A DNA stretch of 64,000 nt from Pseudomonas viridiflava (GTDB taxonomy: Bacteria; Pseudomonadota; Gammaproteobacteria; Pseudomonadales; Pseudomonadaceae): positions 62,001 to 126,000 of the forward strand of contig NZ_UTBZ01000012.1 of the NCBI RefSeq assembly GCF_900580865.1, written 5' to 3'. This document shows, piece after piece, positions 43,328 to 52,209 of the stretch (its first letter is position 1; every line of letters starts with the position of its first letter). The notes under the pieces are model-generated. The model ran no database searches, was not told where the DNA came from, and saw only the letters and a list, made by a program, of their open reading frames with translations. The position numbers and the translations under genes were made by a program.

Positions 43328-45301
43328 ATGTCTGGCAAGGGTGCATACAGTTCCAATCACGTGGGGTATCGTCCCGACATAGATGGGTTGAGAGCAATTG
43401 CTGTTCTCGGTGTCTTGCTTTATCACGCATTTCCTGATGTTTTAACCGGCGGGTTCATCGGTGTTGATGTTTTCTTTGTTATTTCCGGTTTTATTATTTC
43501 CAGCAATCTTTATAAGGGAATGGAAACCAATAGTTTCAGTTTTCTGGATTTCTACACCAGGCGTGTAAGGCGAATTTTCCCTGCGCTGATACTGGTGCTT
43601 TCTTCCGTCTTGCTTTTTGGCTGGTTTGCTCTTTTTCCAAACGAGTACGCAGCGCTTGGGAAGCATGCTGCATTCGGCGCTGGATTTACTGCGAATTTTG
43701 GCTATCTCGGAGAGAGCGGTTACTTTGACGTCAGTGCAATAACCAAGCCTTTACTACACCTCTGGTCGCTGGGGATCGAAGAGCAGTTTTATTTGGTCTG
43801 GCCGATATTTCTGATTCTTGCATGGCGGATCAGATTGAACCTGTTTGTCGGTTTATTCGTGCTCGTCGGATTGTCTTTTGCAGCGTCCATCTATCTGATT
43901 GGCATTGATCAGATGTCTGCTTTCTATCTGCCTTACTCGCGATTCTGGGAATTGATGCTCGGTGCGCTGATCGCCGCCTGGGCTCACTTCCATCCAGCCA
44001 GATTAGTCGGTTTCAACAGTCAAAAAGTACTGGGTATGCTCATGGCGGATATATTATCCATCCTAGGGCTGGCCTGTATCTCGCTGGGGTACATATTCGC
44101 TAAGGAAGACATTGATTTTCCTGGGTACTGGGCGCTTTTGCCGACGGTAGGCTGCGGTCTGGTTATCGTTGCTGGAGTAACCTCGTGGCTGAACAGAAAT
44201 ATCCTGGCCAACAGATTCTTCGTAATCATCGGCTTGATCAGCTTTCCGCTCTATCTATGGCATTGGCCGTTGCTGTCCTATGCACATGTGATAGAGGGCG
44301 CAACGCCTTCGGCTGCGCTCAGAGGTTTCTTGGCGATCGCTGCCATCGTGCTGGCATGGGTGACCTTCCGTTTCGTCGAACGCCCATTGCGCTACGGCGC
44401 CGGGCATTACAAGACCTGGGGCCTGATGGTCGCCATGATCTGCGTGGGCGGTTTCGGTTGGATGACATTCAATTCCGGCGGATATCCCACGCGTGCAGCC
44501 GTAACGATTCAACAAGAAACCAACGCGTTGCTGGTAGGACCGACTTGGAAGTACACCAAGAATGACCTCTGTGTTTCGCTCTATCCTGATACCTTTCGTT
44601 ATTTTTGCTCTCAAGAGAAAAATGAATCACCCACGCTGATTCTTATCGGTAACAGTTACGCCAATCACCTGTATGGTGGATTGGTCGAGGATAAGCGTTT
44701 CGCGCACCATAATGTGTTGTCATATGGTTCATGTCAGCCGGGTGGGTATCTGATTGATTGCGATATGCAGGAGAAAATAGTCGCGGATCACCCGACGATT
44801 AAATATGCAATTATCAGTTCGCTGTGGCCAAGGCTTGATGAGCAGGGGCGCGAAGTCGATATGGTCAAGGGCCAGCCGCTTTACGAGTTAAACATGGCTG
44901 CGGCATATGAGAAGTTTCTCAATGACAAAATATCCTTCCTTAGAAAACATGCTGTGCAAACGGTTATATTCAGTCCAAAGCCGGAGGTGACTTATGACCC
45001 GCGCACGTGTTTCACTCGTCCTTTTGCTTCTGCTGCAAACGACTGTATTGTAAAGAAGGCTGAAGTCGACAAGCAGCAGGCGGGTATCAACGAAGTCATT
45101 CGACGTGTTAAAGAGAAGAATCCGGATGTGTTGGTTTTTGATCAGAACGAGTTGTTTTGCAACGGTTCTGAGTGCAGTTTGATTGAGGATGGGTTGCCTC
45201 TGTTAAGGGACTATCGTCATTATTCCGAGTTCGGCAGTCGGCAGATTATCAGCCGGTTTGCCGATTGGGCAAAAACCAATATGCCCGGCATTCTTGAATA
45301 G
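43328..45301 (+). CDS. OafA-type acyltransferase with SGNH domain
   Basis: 657 residues. N-terminal acyltransferase-3 domain with about ten helices: YRPDIDGLRAIAVLGVLLYHAF, GGFIGVDVFFVISGFIIS, RRVRRIFPALILV and LWSLGIEEQFYLVWP are family hallmarks. After the last helix a periplasmic SGNH-like domain has LILIGNSYANHLYGG (Ser) near residue 440 and DYRHYSEFGSR (His) near 630. Such two-domain proteins O-acetylate lipopolysaccharide O-antigen or other surface glycans. A single gene ended by a terminator; AT-richer than the core genes. Confidence 0.92.
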   Translation: MSGKGAYSSNHVGYRPDIDGLRAIAVLGVLLYHAFPDVLTGGFIGVDVFFVISGFIISSNLYKGMETNSFSFLDFYTRRVRRIFPALILVLSSVLLFGWFALFPNEYAALGKHAAFGAGFTANFGYLGESGYFDVSAITKPLLHLWSLGIEEQFYLVWPIFLILAWRIRLNLFVGLFVLVGLSFAASIYLIGIDQMSAFYLPYSRFWELMLGALIAAWAHFHPARLVGFNSQKVLGMLMADILSILGLACISLGYIFAKEDIDFPGYWALLPTVGCGLVIVAGVTSWLNRNILANRFFVIIGLISFPLYLWHWPLLSYAHVIEGATPSAALRGFLAIAAIVLAWVTFRFVERPLRYGAGHYKTWGLMVAMICVGGFGWMTFNSGGYPTRAAVTIQQETNALLVGPTWKYTKNDLCVSLYPDTFRYFCSQEKNESPTLILIGNSYANHLYGGLVEDKRFAHHNVLSYGSCQPGGYLIDCDMQEKIVADHPTIKYAIISSLWPRLDEQGREVDMVKGQPLYELNMAAAYEKFLNDKISFLRKHAVQTVIFSPKPEVTYDPRTCFTRPFASAANDCIVKKAEVDKQQAGINEVIRRVKEKNPDVLVFDQNELFCNGSECSLIEDGLPLLRDYRHYSEFGSRQIISRFADWAKTNMPGILE

Positions 45302-45322
45302 TGCTTGTTAAGCTGGCAGCAA

Positions 45323-45352
45323 AAAAAGCCCGACTCGATGTCGGGCTTTTTT
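45323..45352 (+). terminator. Terminator of the acyltransferase gene
   Basis: AAAAAGCCCGAC and GTCGGGCTTTTTT pair around a 5-base loop and end in a T run. Confidence 0.9.
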
Positions 45353-45484
45353 ATGCTTTGATGATATGGAACGTTTCGTCTGGATCCTGTGTTAAAGCTG
45401 GGCGGCGAAATCTGGCTGTGCCGGGAGAAATCCTTACAGGCCGCCCTCGAATAGTCCCGGCGTCTCTCAGCCACCGGAAAACAC

Positions 45485-46270
45485 TTACTGCGGCACTGCC
45501 AGCCAATCACCAATGACCTTTTGGTAGTGGCCGGTAACTTTGCTCAAGTGCAACCACTGATCGACATACAGTTTCCAGCTGATGTCATCACGCGGCAGCA
45601 AGTAAGCCTTCTCGCCGTACTGCATGTACTGGTGCGGGTTCACCGCGCACAAGCCCGGTTTGAGTTTCTGCTGATACAGCGCTTCAGAGGCGTCGGTGAT
45701 CATCACGTCGGCCTGGTTGTCGAGCAGTTGCTGGAAGATCGTCACGTTGTCGTGCAGGGCCAGTTGTGCCTTGGGCAGGAAGGCATGGACGAAGGCTTCG
45801 TTGGTGCCGCCGGCGGGTTCGACCAGGCGCACGCCAGGCTGGTTGATCTGTTCGACCGTTTGGTACTTGCTGACATCGGCGCAGCGCACCAGCGGGATCT
45901 TGCCGTCGGTGTCGAGGGTGTTGCTGAAGTAGGCTTTTTTCTGCCTTTCGAGGGTCACCGAAATGCCGCCCATGCCGATGTCGCATTTACCGGCCTGCAT
46001 GTCCGGCATCAGGGTTTTCCAGGTGGTTTGTACCCATTGCACTTTGACGCCGAGGCTGCCGGCCAGCGACCGCGCCATGGCGATGTCGATGCCTTCGAAG
46101 TCGCCGTCGGCGCGTTTGAAGGTGTAGGGCTTGTAGTCGCCGGTGGTGCATACGCGCAACTGGCCTTGTTGCTGGATGCTGTCGAGATGCGAAGGGCTTT
46201 GCCCGGCATGGGCGCCGGCGGCGAGGGATAGCAGGCCAAAGAGTAGCAGTGTGTTTTTTGGAGTTGGCAT
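45485..46270 (-). CDS. pheC: Cyclohexadienyl dehydratase
   Basis: 261 residues. Periplasmic-binding-protein fold with a signal peptide ending near AHA|GQ. It follows Pseudomonas PheC closely: LRVCTTGDYKPYTFKRADGDFEGIDIAMARSLAGSLG, DIGMGGISVTLERQKKAYFS, NQPGVRLVEPAGGTNEAF, and EKAYLLPRDD...YVDQWLH near the end. PheC decarboxylates and dehydrates prephenate or arogenate to phenylpyruvate or phenylalanine in the periplasm. The TTGDYKP and PGGTNE-type segments distinguish it from plain amino-acid binding proteins, though that is the alternative. Confidence 0.85.
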   Translation of the reverse strand: MPTPKNTLLLFGLLSLAAGAHAGQSPSHLDSIQQQGQLRVCTTGDYKPYTFKRADGDFEGIDIAMARSLAGSLGVKVQWVQTTWKTLMPDMQAGKCDIGMGGISVTLERQKKAYFSNTLDTDGKIPLVRCADVSKYQTVEQINQPGVRLVEPAGGTNEAFVHAFLPKAQLALHDNVTIFQQLLDNQADVMITDASEALYQQKLKPGLCAVNPHQYMQYGEKAYLLPRDDISWKLYVDQWLHLSKVTGHYQKVIGDWLAVPQ

Positions 46271-46359
46271 GGTAATGGCGCTTGTGAAAGGGGACGCGGC
46301 TCAGGGTAGCGCGTCTTGCAGCCCGCGCAAACGGCGGGCTGTGTCACGAGCAATGAAGG

Positions 46360-47409
46360 TCACGCGGCCGGAGCAGGTCGTAAATTGCTCTTGCGTTCGA
46401 TGGCGATTCGAAGTTTACCCATCGATGGCTTTTCGATCAGCACGTAGGATAGATAAGAAAACAGCACGCAAATCGCGACAAGAATCGTACCGCTGACCAT
46501 TCCGTATTGTGACCAACCGGGGATATTGCGATTGAAGAACGGATAGTAGTACTCCACCACATAAATGATCTGATAGTGCCAGATGTATATGCTGTAGGAG
46601 ATAACACCGAGAAATACCATCGGCGACATAAGCCAGTAAACAAGCTTGTTGCACTCCCGCCCCTTGGTCAGGCAGATGCAGGTCATGGCGAATGCGGTGC
46701 CCGCGATGCGGCCGGCGTAGGCATGAAGGCTATCACCCAGGCACGCGTACAGTGCCAATGCAACTGCAATCAAACAAATAGCTACTTTTTCTTTATCGCT
46801 CGCATCCGCAATGAAGATACCCAGTGCGAAGGCATAAAAGATCTGGGAGAACTTCAGGTACTCGATCCAGCCGTTCATCAGGCACACGGCGTACAGCGCC
46901 AATGAAGCAAGAAGAATAATGATCTTGTTGCGAATCCCCGCCAGAAGCATGACTGGAGCCAGTATGTAGAACGTAGCCTCGTGCGTGAGTGTCCACAGTA
47001 CAGGGTTGATGTCGCGGGAGACGGACGGGTAGAAATCCTGTGAAAAAATCAGGTGTCTGAATATGATCCAGCTGTCATAGGTTGGCGTCCATCGGCTACC
47101 GATATAGCTGATGGCAGCAACTACAACGAACAAGTTGACCAGATACAAAGGCACCAGTCGCGTAACTCGATGGATGGCAAACAGGCGAACTCCGCCAGGT
47201 GAACCGATTAAGCGTGTCCCCGACTGCCAGATCAAATACCCGCTCAGACAGAAAAATACATAAACACCGAAGTCACCCAAAAAGCTTTTATTGGCTGAAA
47301 ACCAGGCATTGGTGGCAAGGCTGGAGGTATCGGAATGCGAGAAAAAAACCGCCGCCGCAGCCATGCCTCGAAGAGCATCGATCGCTTTCGAATGTAGATT
47401 ATATTTCAT
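46360..47409 (-). CDS. Acyltransferase 3 family membrane protein
   Basis: 349 residues, about ten helices, no SGNH tail. The N-terminus SKAIDALRGMAAAAVFFSHSD and FGVYVFFCLSGYLIWQSGTRLI are the family marks; HRVTRLVPLYLVNLF follows, and SYSIYIWHYQIIYVVEYYYPF near the end is also typical. Likely acylates a surface sugar. Faces away from pheC's 5' end with about 90 bases between and lies near two other acyltransferases, forming a small surface-modification cluster. Confidence 0.9.
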   Translation of the reverse strand: MKYNLHSKAIDALRGMAAAAVFFSHSDTSSLATNAWFSANKSFLGDFGVYVFFCLSGYLIWQSGTRLIGSPGGVRLFAIHRVTRLVPLYLVNLFVVVAAISYIGSRWTPTYDSWIIFRHLIFSQDFYPSVSRDINPVLWTLTHEATFYILAPVMLLAGIRNKIIILLASLALYAVCLMNGWIEYLKFSQIFYAFALGIFIADASDKEKVAICLIAVALALYACLGDSLHAYAGRIAGTAFAMTCICLTKGRECNKLVYWLMSPMVFLGVISYSIYIWHYQIIYVVEYYYPFFNRNIPGWSQYGMVSGTILVAICVLFSYLSYVLIEKPSMGKLRIAIERKSNLRPAPAA

Positions 47410-47537
47410 GACCTAATGCTACGAAATTTGATAGGGGCCGGATGATGCCACAATCCCCATATCCAATCTATCCACGTTTTCCGGGTCGAGCTTTCGTCGG
47501 TGATTGGGGAGAATGGCAAGGTGGCCTGAAAGAAAAA

Positions 47538-47556
47538 GGGCACCTGTACGGTGCCC
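47538..47556 (-). terminator. Terminator of the second SGNH acyltransferase
   Basis: GGGCACC and GGTGCCC pair around 5 bases; on the minus strand TTTTTCTTTC follows. Confidence 0.85.
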
Positions 47557-47563
47557 GTTTTTA

Positions 47564-49510
47564 TCATTTTGATGCAGTTGTACTCTTCGCGGCAGCCAGC
47601 TCCAGGGCCGCCTGATCAAGTAGTTTTGCCACGCTCGGGCCGTACAGAATGGCGCCTTCTCTAGACAGATGCGTTGCGTTGAAAAACGCCGGCTTGTTGT
47701 TTGCGTCAGCCACCAGGCAGCTATCGTCAGTTGGGCATGTTGCCCGCATCATGTCGATGTACTTGACGTTCTTCAGCTGCATCAAAGGCTGATTGATTCT
47801 TTCTGTTTCCGGACTTTTATAGTTGATGGCGTAGTGGCTCAGACCTGCGGCCCGGCCAAGGCTGTTGGCAATGAAAGTACTGTCCTTGAGCAAGTCTTTG
47901 CGGCCAAACACGTAAACATCGGCGCGTGTTTGCGCGACAATTTTCTTGATGGCTTCCAGGTAGTAAGGCTCGGCGAAATCCCGCCAGTAGAAAACGATGA
48001 ACACCTTGTCGGCGCTGTTCATCAGATCCGGATTGTTGATTCTTTTCAGGCTTTTCTCACAACGCTCGACGTAAACGGGTTGCTGGATAGTGATTGGATT
48101 GACCCGAGTCATGAAGTCTTTTTCTTTGTCAGGGTCGATGCCGATGGTTCCGCAGGCGCTGTCAATCAGGCGAGAAACGATATCGAACCGATTCGCGTAA
48201 CCCTGTTCTTTGAGAATATTCAGCAGATCACCTGCTTGCGAATCGCCGATGACCAGCAACTTCTCTTTCTTTGATGCTGGATCGAAATTTTCCTTCTGAT
48301 TCAGCTCTTTGATGTAATCAAACACATAGATCGACGCTGCGCGTTCATCGATTTTGCCCATCTCTCTGATTTCAGCAGGAATCCTCCAGCTCCATCCATC
48401 CTGAGCCCAACTGCTGGCTGCGGGAACGATGACCATGACGGACGCGAGGGTAGTGAACAGTGAGAACTCGGCACCGCTCAGTCGAGAGTCACGCTGATGT
48501 CGGAACGGTTTCTCGATCAGATAATACAATGCCAGAGCGAGGACTACGGTCGCGCAGAGCAGGGCGATCGTTAGCAACTTGCTGATGTTGTCGAGGTAGA
48601 TATAGCTGGCGAAGACGAATAAAGGCCAGTGCACCAGATAAAGCGAATAACTGATTTCGCCGGTTTTGACTGCCAGACCGGACGAAAAAGGCTTGGCAAA
48701 AAGTGCGTGTTGTCCACCCAGAATCATCAACGCAGCGCCCGCCGTCGGGACCAATGCGGCGAGGCCCGGGAACAGTGTGGTCGTGCTGCTGAAAGAGAAG
48801 ATTGCATAAGTGATCAAGATGAGGCCGATCAGGTAGGCAGCGTTCTCGACAACTTTGCTGATTCTGTAGCGTTCCAGGAATACGACGAGACCACCGAAAA
48901 GGAACTCATGTATCCGGAACGGCGTGAGAAAGAAGGCGCCGGAAGCATCTTTCTTCAAATAGAAGAAGGCTGCCGTTGCACCGATGACAACGATTGCAAG
49001 TACCGGGAGAAAGGGTTTTCGCGTGAACCGGGTGATAGCCAGCAGCACAATTGGCCAAATAATGTAGAACTGTATTTCAACACCCAGCGACCAGGTGTGG
49101 AGCAGGGGTTTGACCGAAGAGGCCGCGTCGAAATAACCGCTTTCCAGCCAGAAATAGATGTTGGAAATGCCGGTCAGTGCGTAAACCGTCGACCCCGACA
49201 TCTGCTTGAAGTCAGTGGGAGAAAAGAGAATGAACGCCGCTAGGTAAGCCCCTGCAATTGTCACCAGCAGTGCTGGAATCAGGCGTCTGACCCGTCGCAG
49301 GTAAAAGTCGGCAAAGTCAAAACGGCTATGATCACGGCGCTCGACAATGACTTTGGTTATCAGATAACCGCTGATCACAAAGAAGATGTCGACCCCGACA
49401 AAACCGCCAGTAATGAAGGCAACTTTGAAATGATAAAGAATCACCGCGATTACTGCGATGGCTCTCAGACCATCGATGTCGGGTCTGTAGCCGGCCTTCT
49501 TGCTCTGCAT
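47564..49510 (-). CDS. OafA-type acyltransferase with SGNH domain
   Basis: 648 residues from ATG 49510 with GGAGC upstream; the frame continues to 49588 but homology starts at YRPDIDGLRAIAVIAVILYHF. Acyltransferase-3 domain (GGFVGVDIFFVISGYLI, RRVRRLIPALLV, LHTWSLGVEIQFYIIWP), then a periplasmic SGNH domain with KLLVIGDSQAGDLLNIL near residue 425 and FFNATHLSREGA near 610. Same architecture as the gene at 43328 but clearly a different subfamily. Probably O-acetylates O-antigen or another surface glycan. Confidence 0.92.
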   Translation of the reverse strand: MQSKKAGYRPDIDGLRAIAVIAVILYHFKVAFITGGFVGVDIFFVISGYLITKVIVERRDHSRFDFADFYLRRVRRLIPALLVTIAGAYLAAFILFSPTDFKQMSGSTVYALTGISNIYFWLESGYFDAASSVKPLLHTWSLGVEIQFYIIWPIVLLAITRFTRKPFLPVLAIVVIGATAAFFYLKKDASGAFFLTPFRIHEFLFGGLVVFLERYRISKVVENAAYLIGLILITYAIFSFSSTTTLFPGLAALVPTAGAALMILGGQHALFAKPFSSGLAVKTGEISYSLYLVHWPLFVFASYIYLDNISKLLTIALLCATVVLALALYYLIEKPFRHQRDSRLSGAEFSLFTTLASVMVIVPAASSWAQDGWSWRIPAEIREMGKIDERAASIYVFDYIKELNQKENFDPASKKEKLLVIGDSQAGDLLNILKEQGYANRFDIVSRLIDSACGTIGIDPDKEKDFMTRVNPITIQQPVYVERCEKSLKRINNPDLMNSADKVFIVFYWRDFAEPYYLEAIKKIVAQTRADVYVFGRKDLLKDSTFIANSLGRAAGLSHYAINYKSPETERINQPLMQLKNVKYIDMMRATCPTDDSCLVADANNKPAFFNATHLSREGAILYGPSVAKLLDQAALELAAAKSTTASK

Positions 49511-49675
49511 TGCTGCTCCATGATCGGGCTGTTTGAAAAGACGCGGCAGTATAGTGGCCAGTAGACCGGCACAGCTAGACTCATTCATCCGGGTCAGTTA
49601 ACAAGCCTGTTGCCGGCGCGTCAAAAATCTGGAATCTGCGTGCGCCAGCTTAATTGAATGTCGGCAGCGTCCGAC

Positions 49676-50146
49676 TCAAAGCCCCAGTCCCTCCTGCACG
49701 ACCTGCAGCAGGTTATTTTCGGTCAACGCGATGGCATCCTGCTCCTGCCCGGTTTCGACGGTTTGCAGCCACCAGTGGCTTTCGTGGTGTTCATCGACGG
49801 TGCGCAGCAGATAGGTGTTTCTGTCCGGCAGAGTGATTTGCACGCGCCCACAGCCATCCTCGGTAAACCGCGCAATGGGATCAAATGTCAGGGTTTGATT
49901 GTTGGCCTCGATCACCAGTTGGTCGATGGCGTAATCATGGGGTTCACCATCGGGTGACGTTTCGCAAACGTGGGTCGGATTGCGCCGAATCTTCAGGCCG
50001 ACTTCGGTGACCGGTTGCAGCCACGCTTCAATGCGGTGGTACAAGTCGTACACCTGCGCCGGCCAGCAATCGATCTCCAGCGCGGTATCCGCGTGGGTGT
50101 GCCGGGTTTGCTTGAGTTTGGCGGCGAGTTCGTCTGCTTTACTCAT
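49676..50146 (-). CDS. Hypothetical protein
   Basis: 156 residues from ATG 50146, preceded by AAGGGATCC; the frame is open to 50260 without a better start. No domain recognised. The N-terminus has charged helices (MSKADELAAKLKQTRHTHADTALEIDCWPAQVYDLYHRIEAWLQPV); the rest alternates like a beta-rich fold (HVCETSPDGEPHDYAIDQLVIEANNQTLTFDPIA, RVQITLPDRNTYLLR). No signal or membrane segment, so cytoplasmic. Divergent from the RNase T2 gene. Confidence 0.6.
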   Translation of the reverse strand: MSKADELAAKLKQTRHTHADTALEIDCWPAQVYDLYHRIEAWLQPVTEVGLKIRRNPTHVCETSPDGEPHDYAIDQLVIEANNQTLTFDPIARFTEDGCGRVQITLPDRNTYLLRTVDEHHESHWWLQTVETGQEQDAIALTENNLLQVVQEGLGL

Positions 50147-50311
50147 TTCGGATCCCTTGGTTTGATGTCTGCCTGTTAATCGTAGACCTTTCAACGGCGT
50201 ACGGTGTTGCCTTGCGTCATGCGCTTGCAACACAAGCGTGGCGAAATCAGCGCTGGCCAAGTCGGGTCAGGATCGAAAACCACGGACGCAGGCGTCCCAA
50301 GGAGCGGGTAG

Positions 50312-50977
50312 ATGAAAAAGCTGTTTACAATTTTGGCAGTGATTGCGCTGACGGCCGGTAGCATCGGTTTGAGTTCGGCGCGCCAAGCGCAGTCGAGCAA
50401 GGCCCAGGCGGAATCGGTGGCGGGGGTGTTCGATTACTACCTGCTGGCGTTGTCCTGGTCGCCGACCTTTTGCCTTACGCATAAAGATGATGTGCAGTGT
50501 TCCGGCAAGGGCTATGGCTTCGTGCTTCACGGTTTGTGGCCGCAATACGCCAAGGGTGGCTGGCCGGAATCCTGCCCGCCGCTGACGACGCTGAATGCGG
50601 CGCAAACCAGCAAAGGACTGACACTGTTCCCGACCAAAAAACTGCTCGACCACGAATGGTCCAAGCACGGCACCTGCAGCGGCCTCGGCGCGATGGGTTA
50701 TCTGGATGAAGCGGACAAAGCCGTTGGCGCGGTGAAAATCCCGCAGGAACTGCAACCGTTCAGCTCCTCGTATTACTTCGAGGCGCAGGAAATTGCCGAT
50801 CTGTTCCGCAAGGCCAACCCGGGCATTCCAGCCGATGGCATCGCGGTCATTTGCAGCGGCCCGGAACTGTCGGAAGTGCGCGTGTGCATGGGCAAGGATC
50901 TGCAGTTCGGTGCGTGTGGCAAAGGCGTGAAAACCCAGTGCCGCGCGGGGGATATCCGGGTGCCGCCGTCGCGCTAA
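50312..50977 (+). CDS. Secreted ribonuclease T2 family enzyme
   Basis: 221 residues with a signal peptide (MKKLFTILAVIALTAG). Catalytic site I FVLHGLWPQ (His73) and site II HEWSKHGTC (His114, Glu115, His119) are intact, and four or more Cys suit disulfides in the periplasm. It cuts single-stranded RNA through a 2',3'-cyclic intermediate, like E. coli RNase I. GGAGCGGG upstream of ATG 50312. Followed by a strong terminator, so a single-gene unit. Confidence 0.95.
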   Translation: MKKLFTILAVIALTAGSIGLSSARQAQSSKAQAESVAGVFDYYLLALSWSPTFCLTHKDDVQCSGKGYGFVLHGLWPQYAKGGWPESCPPLTTLNAAQTSKGLTLFPTKKLLDHEWSKHGTCSGLGAMGYLDEADKAVGAVKIPQELQPFSSSYYFEAQEIADLFRKANPGIPADGIAVICSGPELSEVRVCMGKDLQFGACGKGVKTQCRAGDIRVPPSR

Positions 50978-51000
50978 CCTGAGCGGTTTCCACGTATCAA

Positions 51001-51027
51001 AAAGGCGCCCGATCGGGCGCCTTTTTT
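51001..51027 (+). terminator. Terminator of the RNase T2 gene
   Basis: AAAGGCGCCCGA and TCGGGCGCCTTT form a near-perfect palindrome followed by T residues. Confidence 0.92.
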
Positions 51028-51112
51028 GGTCTGAAGGTTTGAAGTACCTGGCGAACTCCCGCATGCTTGCACCCCCCAAAAGGATGACCCGCAACATTGC
51101 AAGGAGCTGTTC

Positions 51113-51340
51113 ATGAGCGGAAAACCCGCCGCCCGCGTCACCGATCCAACCGCCTGCCCATTGCCGGGACATGGCACCAATCCCATTGTCAGTGGCTCCC
51201 CGAATGTGAATTTCGACGGCTTGGCGGCTGCGCGGATGACTGACAAATCCGCCTGCGGTAGCCCGATTATCGGTGCTGTCCCGTCTATATCGTCGGCCAT
51301 AGCCTCGGCGGCTGGAATGGCGCGCACCTGTCCAAAATAA
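51113..51340 (+). CDS. PAAR-domain protein (type VI secretion spike tip)
   Basis: 75 residues, almost exactly one PAAR domain: KPAARVTDPTACPLPGHGTNPIVSG, GSPNVNFDGLAAARMTDKSACG, then a short SSAIASAAGMARTCPK end. AAGGAGCTG precedes the ATG. PAAR proteins cap VgrG and deliver effectors through the type VI system. No vgrG, hcp or structural gene is in the window, so this is an orphan cassette. Its TAA overlaps the next ATG by one base. Confidence 0.88.
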   Translation: MSGKPAARVTDPTACPLPGHGTNPIVSGSPNVNFDGLAAARMTDKSACGSPIIGAVPSISSAIASAAGMARTCPK

Positions 51341-51672
51341 TGTCGGATTGGGGTTACAGGATTCAGATGCTGATCACCCTGGATCCTGTGGGTGAAGGGG
51401 CTTTGGTTTGGCTGGGCTCAGACATTTATCGCGAACGTCCCACGCCAGTTTCGGTTGATTGGATCAATATCAAGGCAACACCTTCCAAGAGAGATCCATC
51501 AGACGGGGTCGCGGACTTCGGGGAAAAATGGATTATCTCCTGCGGACCGTCAATTAACGTAAATGTCGACACGAATCACGCTAACGCACTGGGATTGCTA
51601 AACGCCCCAATCGCTGATGGTAAATCTGCAAGTGACTTGCTGTTTGATTCAATCATGAAGGAGTTTTCGTGA
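51340..51672 (+). CDS. Unknown 110-residue protein, candidate PAAR-linked effector
   Basis: 110 residues, translationally coupled on both sides (TAATG and TGATG). I do not recognise it. No signal peptide or membrane helix; Trp-rich early (SDWGYRIQML, LVWLGSDIYRE), then KWIISCGPSINVNVDTNHANALGLLNAP. Placed between a PAAR protein and a lipoprotein, the usual order for delivery protein, effector and immunity or accessory. A toxin or an adaptor are both possible; no catalytic motif is visible. Confidence 0.5.
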   Translation: MSDWGYRIQMLITLDPVGEGALVWLGSDIYRERPTPVSVDWINIKATPSKRDPSDGVADFGEKWIISCGPSINVNVDTNHANALGLLNAPIADGKSASDLLFDSIMKEFS

Positions 51673-52190
51673 TGTTTAGGTTTTTCCTTTGTGTAGTTCT
51701 GGCTGTCTGTTCGGGATGTGCAAAGGACCATTCACAGCCTCCGGCAAATTTGAGTTATGTGTCTGTAGACAGGTCGAGTCCCCTTCTATATGTCATCAAA
51801 TATCAATCCGATGTGGATGTTTTGAACCTGTTTGGCCGAGGCGAAAGGCAAGGGATGGTTTCGGGGACATTGAGGTGCGCGTTAGCGGATGACCACGATT
51901 TTTCGGTTGGTAAAGCTATTCAGTATTCTGCGGTGGGGCTGGTAGATTCTGATATACGCGAAAACGGCAACTCCAAATTCTCCTTTTCGACCAGTACATT
52001 TATCACTGAAACCTCCAGCGACCGAAGTACGGAGAGAGATCTGTCAGCGTCAGAACTGAACCAACTCCTCTCCAACAAACAACAAATCCCCTGCAAAGTC
52101 GTCGTCACCGCCTACGGCTACAAACCCTACTACTCAAACACCATGAACATCCCCGTCGCGGACCTGCTGCGGGAAATCAACAAACCTTGA
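51672..52190 (+). CDS. Small lipoprotein, candidate immunity protein
   Basis: 172 residues from ATG 51672, overlapping the upstream stop by one base; AAGGAG lies at 51658-51663. The N-terminal MFRFFLCVVLAVCSGCAKD gives a lipobox ending CSGC. The mature part is beta-rich (YVIKYQSDVDVLNLFGRGERQGMVSGTLRCALADD). An envelope lipoprotein after a PAAR-unknown pair suits immunity against a periplasmic effector, an inference. Base composition is AT-richer than the flanks. Convergent with the LysR gene. Confidence 0.6.
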   Translation: MFRFFLCVVLAVCSGCAKDHSQPPANLSYVSVDRSSPLLYVIKYQSDVDVLNLFGRGERQGMVSGTLRCALADDHDFSVGKAIQYSAVGLVDSDIRENGNSKFSFSTSTFITETSSDRSTERDLSASELNQLLSNKQQIPCKVVVTAYGYKPYYSNTMNIPVADLLREINKP

Positions 52191-52209
52191 TAGCAGAGGC
52201 GGGTGGATT

